Source of the DNA: Chlorogloeopsis fritschii PCC 6912
GTDB taxonomy: Bacteria > Cyanobacteriota > Cyanobacteriia > Cyanobacteriales > Nostocaceae
Reading direction: 5' to 3'
Length of the DNA: 64,000 bases
NCBI RefSeq assembly: GCF_000317285.1
Contig: NZ_AJLN01000100.1
Coordinates: forward strand, 272,182-336,181
Of the stretch, positions 45,105-54,187 are shown piece by piece. The stretch's first letter is position 1; each line of letters starts with the position of its first letter. A program made the translations under genes and the position numbers. The notes under the pieces were generated by a model that saw only the letters and a list, made by a program, of their open reading frames with translations, did not search any database and had not been told where the DNA came from.

Positions 45105-45749
45105 ATGAATCACACTACCATTCAGGAACCGCTTGCAGAAGACCAATGGTTTATAGATAGTTCTGAACTACGGCAATTTGTGACTATAGTTCATGAGATA
45201 AGCTCTCGCACAAGTTACGATCGCGCGGAAACACTTAGCCTGCTTGAACCTTATTTCAAGCAACTGTTGACAACACAAAATTGGCTATCAGAGCGTTTTG
45301 TTCAACCAAATCCTGACAGCAGAATGGGTGGTGGTATTGGGCAATGGCTACTGTATCGTTCTAAGGATCGTTCGTTGAGCGTATTTAGTTTGGTAATCCC
45401 CCCTAATTCAACTACTCCTGTTTACGATCATTTGGCTTGGGGATTAGTTGGCTTGTATAAAGGCAAACAAGAAGAAACTGTTTACCGCCGTGTAGATCAA
45501 GGCGATGTAGAAGGATATGCCCAACTAGAAATAGTGGGAGTGCGACAACTGAAAGTAGGTGATATCTACAAACTTCTACCGCCAGATGATTACATCCATG
45601 CAGTCAAAACAACAACAATCTTTGCACCTTCAGTATCTATTCATGTTCTTGGCAACGATACTGGCTGCATTTGGCGACATCAGTTTCACCCAGAAAAAGA
45701 AAGCGTGCATTCTTTTCGCTCTGGATATTCCAACATATTCTGCAATTGA
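45105..45749 (+). CDS. Cupin / cysteine dioxygenase-like protein
   Basis: A 214-residue double-stranded beta-helix protein related to cysteine dioxygenase-type metal enzymes (COG5553-like). The cupin core has FSLVIPPNSTTPVYDHLAWGLVGLYKG. This corresponds to the metal motif G-x5-H-x-H-x3-E, with one His kept in VYDHLAWG. A second motif has DDYIHAVKTTT and ends SIHVLGNDTG. It probably binds one iron; a thiol or small-acid oxidation is plausible but unproven. The start is ATG 45105; a TTG at 45093 in frame is weaker. It is separated by a hairpin from the next gene. Confidence 0.8.
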   Translation: MNHTTIQEPLAEDQWFIDSSELRQFVTIVHEISSRTSYDRAETLSLLEPYFKQLLTTQNWLSERFVQPNPDSRMGGGIGQWLLYRSKDRSLSVFSLVIPPNSTTPVYDHLAWGLVGLYKGKQEETVYRRVDQGDVEGYAQLEIVGVRQLKVGDIYKLLPPDDYIHAVKTTTIFAPSVSIHVLGNDTGCIWRHQFHPEKESVHSFRSGYSNIFCN

Positions 45750-45784
45750 AAAATGTCACTAAAATAAGGCAAAAGAACCGCTGT

Positions 45785-45814
45785 GCCCTGGTTACTTCGA
45801 TTGTAAACCAGGGC
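45785..45814 (+). terminator. Hairpin after the cupin gene
   Basis: GCCCTGGTT (45785-45793) and AACCAGGGC (45806-45814) form a perfect 9-bp stem, 35 bases past the cupin stop. There is no T run, so it could be a repeat rather than an intrinsic terminator. Confidence 0.4.
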
Positions 45815-45924
45815 ATTAGCGCGCGATAGGTAGATTATTGTGGCTGGAGTGTTGTAAAAGTCTACCCCTAGCACATTTCTCTCGCTAGAGTTATTTTGAA
45901 AGTAGATGTATTCTGAATAGCAGT

Positions 45925-47043
45925 ATGTTAGACAAGCTAACTCCAGAACAAGAGAATTTGATTTTATTCTACCAGGAAAAGTGGAGGAATATAGCACTTT
46001 CAACCGAGAGAATAAATCGACCACAAGCAGACTTAGCAGTAAAAGAAATTTATAGATTATGCAATCTGGATGAGCCAGAAGTTGTCTTTTGTGAAAGTCC
46101 TTATGAGGCGATGAGTAAGACTTTACCAAAGCTGGAACGTCTTATTATTCAACCGCTACACTGGGGATTTTTGCAGTTGCGTTTTGGTATCTTAAATTTA
46201 TTTTCGCCAAGAAAGGAAATTTATATAGATAATTTAGCTCTAGAACGTTCTAGTGATATCTATACACATATTCAAACAACATTGTATTTTCAATTTATTT
46301 TACAAATGAAAGATATATGTCAGCAATTACAAATTGACATAGCAGATGCCATAGAGTTACAAATCAACACTAACATAACAGAACTATATCATCAATTAAC
46401 AGAGCAATTAGGGGAACAATATGATAGTAACTTTATTCCTGCTGCTAGCTTTTGTAGTTACTGCAGTTGGTTAGATTATTGGAGTTCCGGATTAAATTAC
46501 AGCGGCGATCAAAAACTATTACAAACTTTTCAATTAGTAGCAGAGTCTTGCGGTTGGATTTTTCCTTATCAAAGGGTAGCAGTAGTGTGCGATCGCCCCA
46601 CTAAACTCTGCTTCGACAATCAAAACCGCCTCCATGCTGAAGGTGAACCCGCCATCCAGTTTGCAGATGGCTACAGCCTTTACGCCTATCATGGTGTCAC
46701 CTTACCAGAAAAATACGGCAAGTTACATCCACATCAATGGCAGTCTTCGTGGTTATTAGCAGAAAAAAATGCTGAACTCAGGCGCGTGTTGATTCAGGGT
46801 ATTGGCTACGCGCGTATCATTGCAGAATTGCAAGCAATAAAGTTAGATTCATATCAAGAATATACATTGTTAAAAATAGAAAACGAAGTTGATGTCGAGC
46901 CAATTTATCTATTAAAAATGACTTGTCCGAGTACCGGATTTATTCATGTGTTGCGCGTGCCACCGGATGTAAAATCAGCGCGGGAAGCTATAGTTTGGGT
47001 GAATTGGGGCATTACACCCGAAGAATTTGCGGTGCAAACTTGA
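45925..47043 (+). CDS. Conserved protein, DUF6745-like
   Basis: A 372-residue soluble protein that begins MLDKLTPEQENLILFYQEKWRNIAL. The middle has CSYCSWLDYW and LLQTFQLVAESCGWIFPYQRVAVVCDRPTKL. The C-terminal part has LHAEGEPAIQFADGYSLYAYHGV, LIQGIGYARI and YLLKMTCPSTGFIHVLRVPP. The FADGYSLYAYHG block is what I remember from the family catalogued as DUF6745 in cyanobacteria and actinobacteria. Its function is not known; members often lie near leucine-rich-repeat or STM4504-type genes. No transmembrane segment is visible. The start is ATG 45925. Confidence 0.75.
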   Translation: MLDKLTPEQENLILFYQEKWRNIALSTERINRPQADLAVKEIYRLCNLDEPEVVFCESPYEAMSKTLPKLERLIIQPLHWGFLQLRFGILNLFSPRKEIYIDNLALERSSDIYTHIQTTLYFQFILQMKDICQQLQIDIADAIELQINTNITELYHQLTEQLGEQYDSNFIPAASFCSYCSWLDYWSSGLNYSGDQKLLQTFQLVAESCGWIFPYQRVAVVCDRPTKLCFDNQNRLHAEGEPAIQFADGYSLYAYHGVTLPEKYGKLHPHQWQSSWLLAEKNAELRRVLIQGIGYARIIAELQAIKLDSYQEYTLLKIENEVDVEPIYLLKMTCPSTGFIHVLRVPPDVKSAREAIVWVNWGITPEEFAVQT

Positions 47044-47108
47044 AATCTTCAATAACAGAAATAATGTAATAACATACGTAATAACTACTTAGCTGCGGAG
47101 GTGATAGT

Positions 47109-47333
47109 ATGCACGCTATCAAAATTAGACAAATAGGTAATTCTCTTGGAGTCACCTTACCTAAAGAGGTTTTACATAAGTTGAATCTTAAGGAAGGCGA
47201 CACAATTTACCTTACAGAAACAACAGATGGGTTCCAAATCACTCCATACGATCCAGATTTTGAAGCGGCAATGCAAGCATTTGCTGAAACTCGTAAAAAC
47301 TACCGTAACGCTTTACGTGAATTAGCAAAATGA
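47109..47333 (+). CDS. AbrB/MazE-type antitoxin
   Basis: A 74-residue SpoVT-AbrB (swapped-hairpin) DNA-binding antitoxin. The N-terminal barrel is KIRQIGNSLGVTLPKEVLHKLNLKEGD followed by IYLTETTDGFQI. The C-terminal tail (about 50-74) is helical and would cap the toxin. An ATGA overlap with the toxin gene (47330-47333) shows the usual coupling. GGAGG lies just upstream of ATG 47109 (GCGGAGGTGATAGT). Confidence 0.9.
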   Translation: MHAIKIRQIGNSLGVTLPKEVLHKLNLKEGDTIYLTETTDGFQITPYDPDFEAAMQAFAETRKNYRNALRELAK

Positions 47334-47717
47334 AAGAACCTCAGTGGGTTCCAGAGTCGGCTGTAATAGCCATTCAACAAGCCTTAATTGCTGAACATGG
47401 GAACACCAGGATTAATAGACGCAGGGTTACTTTCAGCTACTCTAGCTAGACCTAAACATTCATTTTGCTACAGTGAGAATGTAACCCTATTTGACTTAGC
47501 AGCTGCCTACGGTTACGGTTTGGCAAAAAATCACTGTTTTATAGATGGCAACAAACGCATTTCTCTTGCTGTCATAGATGTATTTTTACGATTAAATGGC
47601 TATATGTTGGCAGCACCAGAAGCCGAGGCTGTAGTGATGATACTTGGCTTGGTGGAAGAGACGGAAAATCAAGATACCTTAGCAGTCTGGATTAAAGATA
47701 ACTCTCAACAACTATAA
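47330..47717 (+). pseudogene. doc: Doc/Fic-family toxin with a one-base frameshift
   Basis: The ATG at 47330 reads MKEPQWVPESAVIAIQQALIAEHG. The remainder of the protein (GLIDAGLLSATLARPKHSFCY, then AAAYGYGLAKNHCFIDGNKR, ending WIKDNSQQL) is in the next frame, from about 47404. Removing one A at 47402-47403 restores AEHGTPGLIDAGLL, the family sequence. Doc toxins phosphorylate EF-Tu; the catalytic motif HxFxDGNKR is intact in HCFIDGNKR. The frame break would normally inactivate it, unless it is a sequencing error or is bypassed. With the AbrB-type antitoxin it forms a Phd-Doc-like pair. Confidence 0.85.
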
Positions 47718-47781
47718 TTTGATTTATTTCAAAACCCGCGCAGAAAAATGTTTTTGATCTAGCCAAAATTGGTGTAAACAA

Positions 47782-48081
47782 ATGCGATTAATTTTATACA
47801 GCAAGCCGGGGTGCCATTTATGTGAGGGTTTGCAGGAAAAGCTAGAACAAATTATACAGACGCGACAGCAGTCGCCACAACAGGCAGAACTCCCGTCTTT
47901 ACAGCTCGAAATTCGGGATATTACCACCCGTGAAGATTGGTTTGGTGCTTATCAGTATGAAGTTCCTGTTTTATTTGTACTGAAACAGGATGCCAAAGAG
48001 GAGAATATGCAACTCATACCCCGCCCTTCTCCCCGTGCGACAGTGCAACAGCTAGAAAAAATACTGCAAAAGTATCTATAA
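47782..48081 (+). CDS. Glutaredoxin/thioredoxin-fold protein
   Basis: A 99-residue member of the glutaredoxin-like (DUF836-type) family. It starts MRLILYSKPGCHLCEGLQEKL; the CHLC redox motif at residues 11-14 follows the first strand. Later it has LEIRDITTREDWFGAYQYEVPVLFV, with the cis-Pro characteristic of the fold. It is probably a cytoplasmic thiol reductant or adaptor. The gap to the Doc gene is 64 bases. The start is ATG 47782. Confidence 0.85.
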   Translation: MRLILYSKPGCHLCEGLQEKLEQIIQTRQQSPQQAELPSLQLEIRDITTREDWFGAYQYEVPVLFVLKQDAKEENMQLIPRPSPRATVQQLEKILQKYL

Positions 48082-48234
48082 GCTATTTGTAGAAATAAGA
48101 AATATAGTGCAGAATAAAGCCCAAGAAACTAGGGGCTAGAGTCTGGAGGTTAAAGGTGACAAGCAGACATGGGGACACGGGGAATGTAAATGAAAATTTC
48201 TCCCCCACTCTCTCCCTAGTCCCTAGTACCTAGC

Positions 48235-48281
48235 ACGCCAGTCGCTTCAAGTCGGCAAAGCCGCCCAACGCGCTGGCTCCC
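48235..48281. repeat. GC-rich interspersed repeat (ACGCCAGTCGC...GCGCTGGCTCCC)
   Basis: A 47-base GC-rich block in otherwise repeat-rich intergenic DNA before murE. A near-identical copy in reverse orientation lies inside the phytochrome gene at 38564-38610. Shorter related blocks lie near 49930-49983 and 39548-39568. Confidence 0.8.
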
Positions 48282-48310
48282 CTAGTCCCTTTTTTAACGA
48301 GGTTGACAAC

Positions 48311-49801
48311 ATGAAACTGCGGGAGTTAATCGCTACTGTAGAAGGAATTTTGCAATTACCTGAACATCCAGCGTTAGATGGTGAGGTGAAAGGGCTGACA
48401 ACTAATTCTCATGCCACAAATCCGGGTGATTTGTTTATTGGTATGCCCGGCACTCGTGTTGATGGTGGAGACTTTTGGCAAAGCGCGATCGCATCCGGTG
48501 CTGTGGCAGCGATCGTATCTCCTGGTGCAGCCCAAAAACACCCTCCCACACCAGAGGCTTGTGTAATTAGTGCCACTGACATGACGCAAGCCTGTGCCCA
48601 AATATCAGCTGCTTTTTACGATTATCCAGGGCACAAACTCAAACTTGTGGGTGTTACGGGTACTAATGGCAAAACTACAACTACCCACTTAATTGAGTAT
48701 TTTTTAAACAAAGCCAATAAAAACACAGCTTTAATGGGAACTCTTTATACCAGGTGGCCTGGGTTTACGCAAACTGCTGTACACACAACACCCTTTGCTG
48801 TGGAACTGCAACGCCAGCTAGCCGAGGCTGTTGCTGCTGGTAGTGAGTATGGTGTGATGGAAGTTAGTTCCCACGCTCTGGCACAGGGACGAGTACTAGG
48901 TTGTCAATTTGAGGTAGGGGTATTCTGTAATCTCACCCAAGATCACCTAGACTTTCACCGGGATATGGAAGATTACTTCGCAGCCAAAGCTTTGCTATTC
49001 AGTTCTGATTATCTCAAAGGCAGGGCGATAATTAACGCCGACGATCCCTACGGCAAGCGATTAATATCATCTTTAGATACAGATAAGGTTTGGAGTTATA
49101 GTGTTGGCGATTCCACCGCTGATTTGTGGATGAGTAATTTAAGTTACGAGCCAAATGGTGTTAGTGGTACCCTGCATACACCAAAAGGAGATGCAGCTTT
49201 TAGTTCACCGTTAGTCGGCCAATACAACCTCGAAAATTTACTGGCAGCAGTAGGAGCAGTTTTACACTTAGGATTAGATTTAGAGTTAGTGACATCTGCC
49301 ATTCCTGAGTTTCCTGGAGTACCCGGACGAATGGAAAGAGTGCAGATTAGTCAACAGCAGGATATTAGCGTAATCGTGGATTATGCACACACTCCTGATA
49401 GCTTGGAGAATTTACTCAAAGCTGCACGTCCATTTATCCCCGGTAAGATGATTTGCGTGTTTGGCTGTGGTGGAGATAGAGACAGGACAAAACGTCCAAA
49501 AATGGGTAAAATAGCGGCTGAATTAGCTGACGTAGCAGTAGTTACATCTGACAATCCCCGTACTGAAGATCCAGAGCGAATTTTGCAAGATATTTTGGCA
49601 GGGATACCCCAAACAGTGCAACCAATAGTTATATGCGATCGCGCTACCGCTATTCGTACTGCTATTTTACAAGCACAACCCGGAGATGGTATCCTGCTTG
49701 CAGGTAAAGGTCATGAAGATTACCAAATTCTTGGAACTGAAAAAATTCACTTTGATGACAGAGAACACGCACGCGATGCTTTAGCACAAAGGATGAAGTA
49801 G
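48311..49801 (+). CDS. murE: UDP-N-acetylmuramoyl-tripeptide synthetase MurE
   Basis: A 496-residue Mur ligase that adds the third amino acid, expected to be meso-diaminopimelate, to UDP-MurNAc-L-Ala-D-Glu. The N-terminal domain has TTNSHATNPGDLFIGMPG. The central ATPase domain has GVTGTNGKTTTTHLIEY near residue 115 and the carbamylated-Lys region. The C-terminal domain has VIVDYAHTPDSLENLL, FGCGGDRDRTKRPKMG, and the DNPR motif (residues about 414-417), which selects meso-DAP over lysine. The start is ATG 48311, with ACGAGG about 6 bases upstream. Confidence 0.96.
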   Translation: MKLRELIATVEGILQLPEHPALDGEVKGLTTNSHATNPGDLFIGMPGTRVDGGDFWQSAIASGAVAAIVSPGAAQKHPPTPEACVISATDMTQACAQISAAFYDYPGHKLKLVGVTGTNGKTTTTHLIEYFLNKANKNTALMGTLYTRWPGFTQTAVHTTPFAVELQRQLAEAVAAGSEYGVMEVSSHALAQGRVLGCQFEVGVFCNLTQDHLDFHRDMEDYFAAKALLFSSDYLKGRAIINADDPYGKRLISSLDTDKVWSYSVGDSTADLWMSNLSYEPNGVSGTLHTPKGDAAFSSPLVGQYNLENLLAAVGAVLHLGLDLELVTSAIPEFPGVPGRMERVQISQQQDISVIVDYAHTPDSLENLLKAARPFIPGKMICVFGCGGDRDRTKRPKMGKIAAELADVAVVTSDNPRTEDPERILQDILAGIPQTVQPIVICDRATAIRTAILQAQPGDGILLAGKGHEDYQILGTEKIHFDDREHARDALAQRMK

Positions 49802-50130
49802 AGATGCGATGTTCCTCGCGTCTGTACATTGGTAGGGGCGGGTTTTTTTGATGGTTTTCGGATCAAACCGATAATTTATCTTCTTAACCCGCACGGCAGT
49901 CGCACTCGACGCGCTTAACCCGACGCTAGGTGCTACAAGTCGGCAGAGCGCAAGGGCGCACTGGCTCCGCAACGCGCTGCCTCCCGTACTGTAGTTAGTA
50001 GTGTAGTTTTTATCACTAACTACTAACTATTTTCAATTTATATTGTAAACATTAAATACTTACAATAAAAAAACAGGCAGTATTAATTATTGCTTTATTA
50101 TTCTTGGTACAGCCCTACTATGCTCGGCTC
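49802..50130. repeat. Interspersed repeats after murE
   Basis: Decayed palindrome arms (GATGCGATG...CGCGTCTGTAC, 49803-49828), a GGGGCGGGTTTTTTTGATGG stretch, and GC-rich repeat pieces (CAAGTCGGCAGAGCGCAAGG, 49937-49956) fill the gap. The last 120 bases are AT-rich and hold the promoter of the next gene. Confidence 0.6.
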
Positions 50131-51750
50131 ATGAATTTTTCTTTGACTAAGAAACTGTCAATCTATTACCTGGCTTCGGGTGTACAACCGCCACCTCCGC
50201 CCTTATTTTTAAGTCCTGCTAACTTGCTGTCACTGCTGAGGGCGCAAATTGATTTACTAATTGAGCAGCAGATTGCAGCCACTTTGTGGGTGAAACTACC
50301 ACCAGGAAAAATTTGGCACTCAGAAATTGAGCGCTACCAACAAAAGTTTGGTGAATCTGTAGTTATCTATACTTGTCATGTTGCAAATCGGGGGAAAGTA
50401 GAACAGAGAAGCCGCGCACCGGGTGTTTATCAGGTGCCTACTGTGCAAGGTACGCAGTTGCCCCTTGAGAATACTCTACGAGAAGCCGCGCCAAGCACAT
50501 CTACGTCAGTCGTACCTTACGAGCGTTTACATGAGGCAAACCACGCCAGTTCCCACCCTGCGGGTAGATACGTAGACAGGCGTAATCCAGCTTCTCGTCA
50601 AGTAGTGGCTTCTGTACGCAACGAAATGTCTCCTCTGCCACAATCATCAAACTCAAAGGAGACTTCTTGCCTGTCATCCTCTTGTATTGACGTGCAATTC
50701 TCACCAGATAGCGAGATACAACGAGAATATTTTCTGATAGTTTTGTCGCCGCAGTTTTGTAGTTTAACTGTGGCTCGTCGAGTCATCAAAAGCCAACAAA
50801 ATTTACTGGCTATAAATACTCTTGAGGGGAAAATTATTCAGCCAGTTTTAGATGGCATCCAACAGGCAACTATAGCAGGTTCTTTAACCAGTCCACTCGT
50901 TGATTTTGTTTGCCCCACCACGCTCGAACCAATACTTATCCATCAACTGTTGGTAAAACAACTTCAGCGACAAAAGGAAATTAATCATGAAATTAAACTG
51001 AAGCAAAATCTCAGGATAAAACGACAAAAGCAAATGCTGCACAGCAGTTTGCAGTTCAAAGATGACTTTTTGAACAATGTCTGTCAAGAACTGCGTACAC
51101 CTTTAACACACATGAAGACAGCGCTGAGTCTATTAAATTCTCCAAGTCTAAAAAATTCTCAGCGACAACGTTATTTACAAATGCTCAAGCAAGAGTGCGA
51201 TCGCCAGACTTCTCTCATCAATGGTGTAAGAGAATTGATGCAAATCGAACGGGATTTGAAGGAAACAACCTTAGAATTGTTAAACTTGGCAGATGTCGTA
51301 CCTGGTGTAGTCAGTACCTACCAGCCATTGGCACAAGAAAAAGGCATCATGCTAGCCTACACCGTATCTAGCGAGCTTCCTCCTGTGTGGTGCGTAAATG
51401 GAGGGCTAAGACAGATTGTTATTCATTTACTTTCCAATAGTATTAAATTTACCCCTCGCGGGGGTAAAGTATGGGTAAAAGCCCGTACTCAAGGAGATTA
51501 CGTCCTACTAGAATTTCGCGACACTGGTATTGGTATTGCTGACAGCGAGATTTCCAAAATTTTTGATCGCTTCTATCGCGTGCGCCCGCTAGTTAGTGAA
51601 GAGCAAGGTGGTTCAGGTTTGGGCTTAACAATTGTGCTACAACTACTAGAGCGCTGTGGTGGCTCTCTGACTGTAAAAAGCAAGCCCTCAGAAGGCTCAA
51701 CTTTTACTGTGCAATTGGTAAGTGGCAGTAATACCAATTTTGGATTTTAG
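50131..51750 (+). CDS. Histidine kinase-like protein lacking the phosphoacceptor histidine
   Basis: A 539-residue protein. The N-terminal region (1-300), with KLSIYYLASGVQPPPPPLF, LLIEQQIAATLWVKLPPG and YFLIVLSPQFCSL, is a sensor that I do not recognise. A repeat-derived insert lies at about 120-175. The dimerisation domain reads FLNNVCQELRTPLTHM; Gln319 (CAA, 51085-51087) sits where the phosphorylated His of SHELRTPL should be. The HATPase domain is complete: HLLSNSIKFTP, DTGIGI, GGSGLGLTIV. It can probably bind ATP but not autophosphorylate. ATG 50131 is chosen; TTG 50104 would add nine residues. It converges with the kinase gene at 51841-53319. Confidence 0.85.
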   Translation: MNFSLTKKLSIYYLASGVQPPPPPLFLSPANLLSLLRAQIDLLIEQQIAATLWVKLPPGKIWHSEIERYQQKFGESVVIYTCHVANRGKVEQRSRAPGVYQVPTVQGTQLPLENTLREAAPSTSTSVVPYERLHEANHASSHPAGRYVDRRNPASRQVVASVRNEMSPLPQSSNSKETSCLSSSCIDVQFSPDSEIQREYFLIVLSPQFCSLTVARRVIKSQQNLLAINTLEGKIIQPVLDGIQQATIAGSLTSPLVDFVCPTTLEPILIHQLLVKQLQRQKEINHEIKLKQNLRIKRQKQMLHSSLQFKDDFLNNVCQELRTPLTHMKTALSLLNSPSLKNSQRQRYLQMLKQECDRQTSLINGVRELMQIERDLKETTLELLNLADVVPGVVSTYQPLAQEKGIMLAYTVSSELPPVWCVNGGLRQIVIHLLSNSIKFTPRGGKVWVKARTQGDYVLLEFRDTGIGIADSEISKIFDRFYRVRPLVSEEQGGSGLGLTIVLQLLERCGGSLTVKSKPSEGSTFTVQLVSGSNTNFGF

Positions 51751-51840
51751 ATTTTGGATTAAAACCATTTATTAATTGGCTATTCCAGAATTTTGAAGAC
51801 TCCCCATGCCAATTTGGTGTAAAAAATCCAAACAAGATTA

Positions 51841-53319
51841 TTAAGTTTTCTTAATTTTTAATTTAGAACTTTCTTTCTTTTCTTCTGCTTCCAAAGGCAA
51901 GAAAATGGTCAGTACTTCTCCATATTGAGGACGCTCCCGCACGATTAATTTACCACCAATTGCTTGAAATAGATGCTTAGTAGCAGCAAGATTCAAGCTA
52001 ATAGTACCCGTTTCCGGTTGGAAGGTCAGTAATTGACCAAGGGCTTTACGAATTGGTGGCGTACAGGTAGATGTTGTAACTGTACCGCTGTCTCCTGACT
52101 GAGGTTGGGGCAACAATTGTAACTTGAGTTGATCGCCAGCAGGAATTACTTGTACTTGAATATGGCTACCAGCAGGTAAACTGCGGGTGAAATTTTCCAT
52201 CAAGCCAGTCAGAACTCGATCTAGCATCGCTGGATTGCTGACTACGGTTGGCAAATTTTGAGGTAAAATCACATCTAATGTCAAGTTACGCCGATTTGCC
52301 GCTTCTTGCCAACGGGGAATACTTGCCTGTAACACTTGCTCTAGGCACATTGCTGTTAACTGAGTGTTTGTCGGTTTGTCTGTGGCAGAAGTTTCTAATT
52401 CAGCCGCCCGAAACAGCAATTCCATCCGATCGATTTGTTCGGTACACTCGCGATCAATAATTTTTAAGCGCTGAATTACGCTAGCAGGCAAGCTGCGCTG
52501 CTTAAGCAGTAATCTGGTAATCGTGCGAATGGTTGTTAGAGGAGTGCGAACTTCATGAGCAAAGGCTTGTAGTAATTCCACATCAGAGCGAGAAGAAGGG
52601 GAATGGGAAGAAGGAGGATTTGGGGAATTAGGAGAAAACTTCTCCTGATCGAGTTGTGCAGCCGTCGCCTCGTTCGGTTTTTCCTCTGGTAACTCCGCTA
52701 GTAGCAGTTGGCTAAACTGCATGATTGTACGGTAATCTGGCGTCGTGGGATGGTACTTTTGTACCAAATCTTCTAATTCGGCAAATAAATCTGGATTGCT
52801 CAACATTACCCGTGCGCCCAAGGCTCGCCATGCTTGTTGAGCTACCTCTGGATCGAAGGAAAATAAAAATGCTTTTTTGCCGTCGTTTTCTTCTGCCAAA
52901 ACCAGCACTAATCTGAATTTATCTGTAAAAACCAGGCAAAACTGCTCTGTTGCTAATGGATCTGTTTTTAGCAACGGTAATATAGACTCATTAGGAGCAG
53001 TAACATTGGCGATCGCAACTTCCCCTTCAGGCATCTGAAAGGGCATTAGTGCTAGTGGGTTAAATGGCTGTGCCGTAAAAGTGATTGACTGCAAGCTTTG
53101 AGTTAGTTGGGAATGGCTGAAGACAGGTGCAGGTGCAGCCAAAACCAACCCTTGTTTGACATTAGCTGAAATAGTCGCTAGGTTTTTTAATAGTAATTGC
53201 TCTGTGGCTGCCAGGCTGATACGCCACTGTTGCTGTGCTTTTGCAGATGAACAAACAGCCGCAGTTGATTGACTATCGTTTAATACTTCGCTCAGACTCG
53301 GCAAGATCCATTTGTACAC
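51841..53319 (-). CDS. Histidine kinase with degenerate ATPase domain
   Basis: A 492-residue protein. The N-terminal 230 residues are a sensor with LAAPAPVFSHSQL, FCLVFTDKFRLVLVL and FLFSFDPEVAQQAWRALGARVML. A Pro/Ser-rich, minirepeat-encoded linker follows (NSPNPPSSHSPSS). The HisKA domain has a proper phospho-His255 in QAFAHEVRTPLTTIRT. The HATPase part keeps an N-box-like VLTGLMENFTRSLP and a C-terminal GGKLIVRERPQYGEVLTIFLP, but the DxGxG and GxGLGL motifs are absent. It may therefore be unable to use ATP itself. The start is ATG 53319. It ends in a Lys-rich tail, 90 bases from the convergent kinase gene. Confidence 0.85.
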   Translation of the reverse strand: MYKWILPSLSEVLNDSQSTAAVCSSAKAQQQWRISLAATEQLLLKNLATISANVKQGLVLAAPAPVFSHSQLTQSLQSITFTAQPFNPLALMPFQMPEGEVAIANVTAPNESILPLLKTDPLATEQFCLVFTDKFRLVLVLAEENDGKKAFLFSFDPEVAQQAWRALGARVMLSNPDLFAELEDLVQKYHPTTPDYRTIMQFSQLLLAELPEEKPNEATAAQLDQEKFSPNSPNPPSSHSPSSRSDVELLQAFAHEVRTPLTTIRTITRLLLKQRSLPASVIQRLKIIDRECTEQIDRMELLFRAAELETSATDKPTNTQLTAMCLEQVLQASIPRWQEAANRRNLTLDVILPQNLPTVVSNPAMLDRVLTGLMENFTRSLPAGSHIQVQVIPAGDQLKLQLLPQPQSGDSGTVTTSTCTPPIRKALGQLLTFQPETGTISLNLAATKHLFQAIGGKLIVRERPQYGEVLTIFLPLEAEEKKESSKLKIKKT

Positions 53320-53466
53320 AGGTTTTCACCCCTTAATTCAACAGCGACATCCAGCATTTTGGCAGGCTTTCCACTACTTAATTACGAGGTTATCTGTATT
53401 TCGGTGCTGATGAAAGTCGTAGAACCGAACAACAAAGGCGGAATTCCCGTTGCTCTTGGTCAATCC

Positions 53467-54012
53467 TTACTCAACACTACTAGAAGCAACCACTTCTTTG
53501 TGCTCCTCTTTTTTTACGCTCCGTCTCCCCCAAGGCTTGATAACGGAAATAGCAATGATGGCTAAAAGGCAGGAAGTCTGAATTATCGCACCCACAAGTA
53601 TTGCTTTTTGGTCAAACACATACAATGGATTTTGCAATGCTTGTAACCTTTGTACGTCTGAAATGGCAGTCATTGCATTTGTCCACGGCCCCAGCCACAA
53701 TGTACCAAAAACAATGAGTGTTACAGTCGCCACCCATTTCACAATTACCCAGTAGTGTTTGAAAAATCCCCAAATTGTCAACCAGCAGAGCAGCCCACCT
53801 GTTAATAATGCCAGATTAGCAGCAGGGATAATCACAAAGTCATCTAGCAGTTTTAAAACTGAGTTGATCGCATACAACTCATCTCCGTTGGGAGTGTTGC
53901 GGTTACTCAAAGTGATCGCAATCATACATAAAGCTGTTCCAAACCAAATCCCTCCAAAGGCAACATGAAAGGACAGCAACCAGTTTTTCTGCTTGACACT
54001 TAGCTTTTTCAT
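53467..54012 (-). CDS. DUF2269-family integral membrane protein
   Basis: A 181-residue protein with four to five hydrophobic helices: WLLSFHVAFGGIWFGTALCMI, FVIIPAANLALLTGGLLCWLTI, WVATVTLIVFGTLWLGPWT and AILVGAIIQTSCLLAIIAISVI. The conserved His in the first helix and the pattern H-x4-G-x-W-FG match the DUF2269 family of predicted inner-membrane proteins, whose function is not known. The tail is charged. It lies 175 bases downstream of the marR-type gene on the same strand. A TTAG-N4-CTAA site 41 bases upstream of ATG 54012 suggests that the MarR protein controls it. Confidence 0.85.
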   Translation of the reverse strand: MKKLSVKQKNWLLSFHVAFGGIWFGTALCMIAITLSNRNTPNGDELYAINSVLKLLDDFVIIPAANLALLTGGLLCWLTIWGFFKHYWVIVKWVATVTLIVFGTLWLGPWTNAMTAISDVQRLQALQNPLYVFDQKAILVGAIIQTSCLLAIIAISVIKPWGRRSVKKEEHKEVVASSSVE

Positions 54013-54052
54013 AGTGATTTTATTTTGCTAGTTGTAATTAGCTGGCTTATAG

Positions 54053-54064
54053 TTAGGCGCCTAA
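54053..54064. promoter_or_regulatory. Candidate MarR operator, TTAGGCGCCTAA
   Basis: A perfect 12-bp palindrome lies in the promoter region of the DUF2269 gene. It shares the TTAG-N4-CTAA frame with the site at 54716-54727 upstream of the marR-type gene. Spacing of about 40 bases from the start codon suits an operator overlapping the promoter. Confidence 0.6.
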
Positions 54065-54187
54065 TTACAAGTTACAATAAGCGAGACTCTTTGGCAATAA
54101 ATAAGCTAATTTAAGTAGGTAGACATAATTAAATGTAAAATCTCTATCACCAAAACTGGATAGGATAAGCTTTCTAGCTTCTACTAG

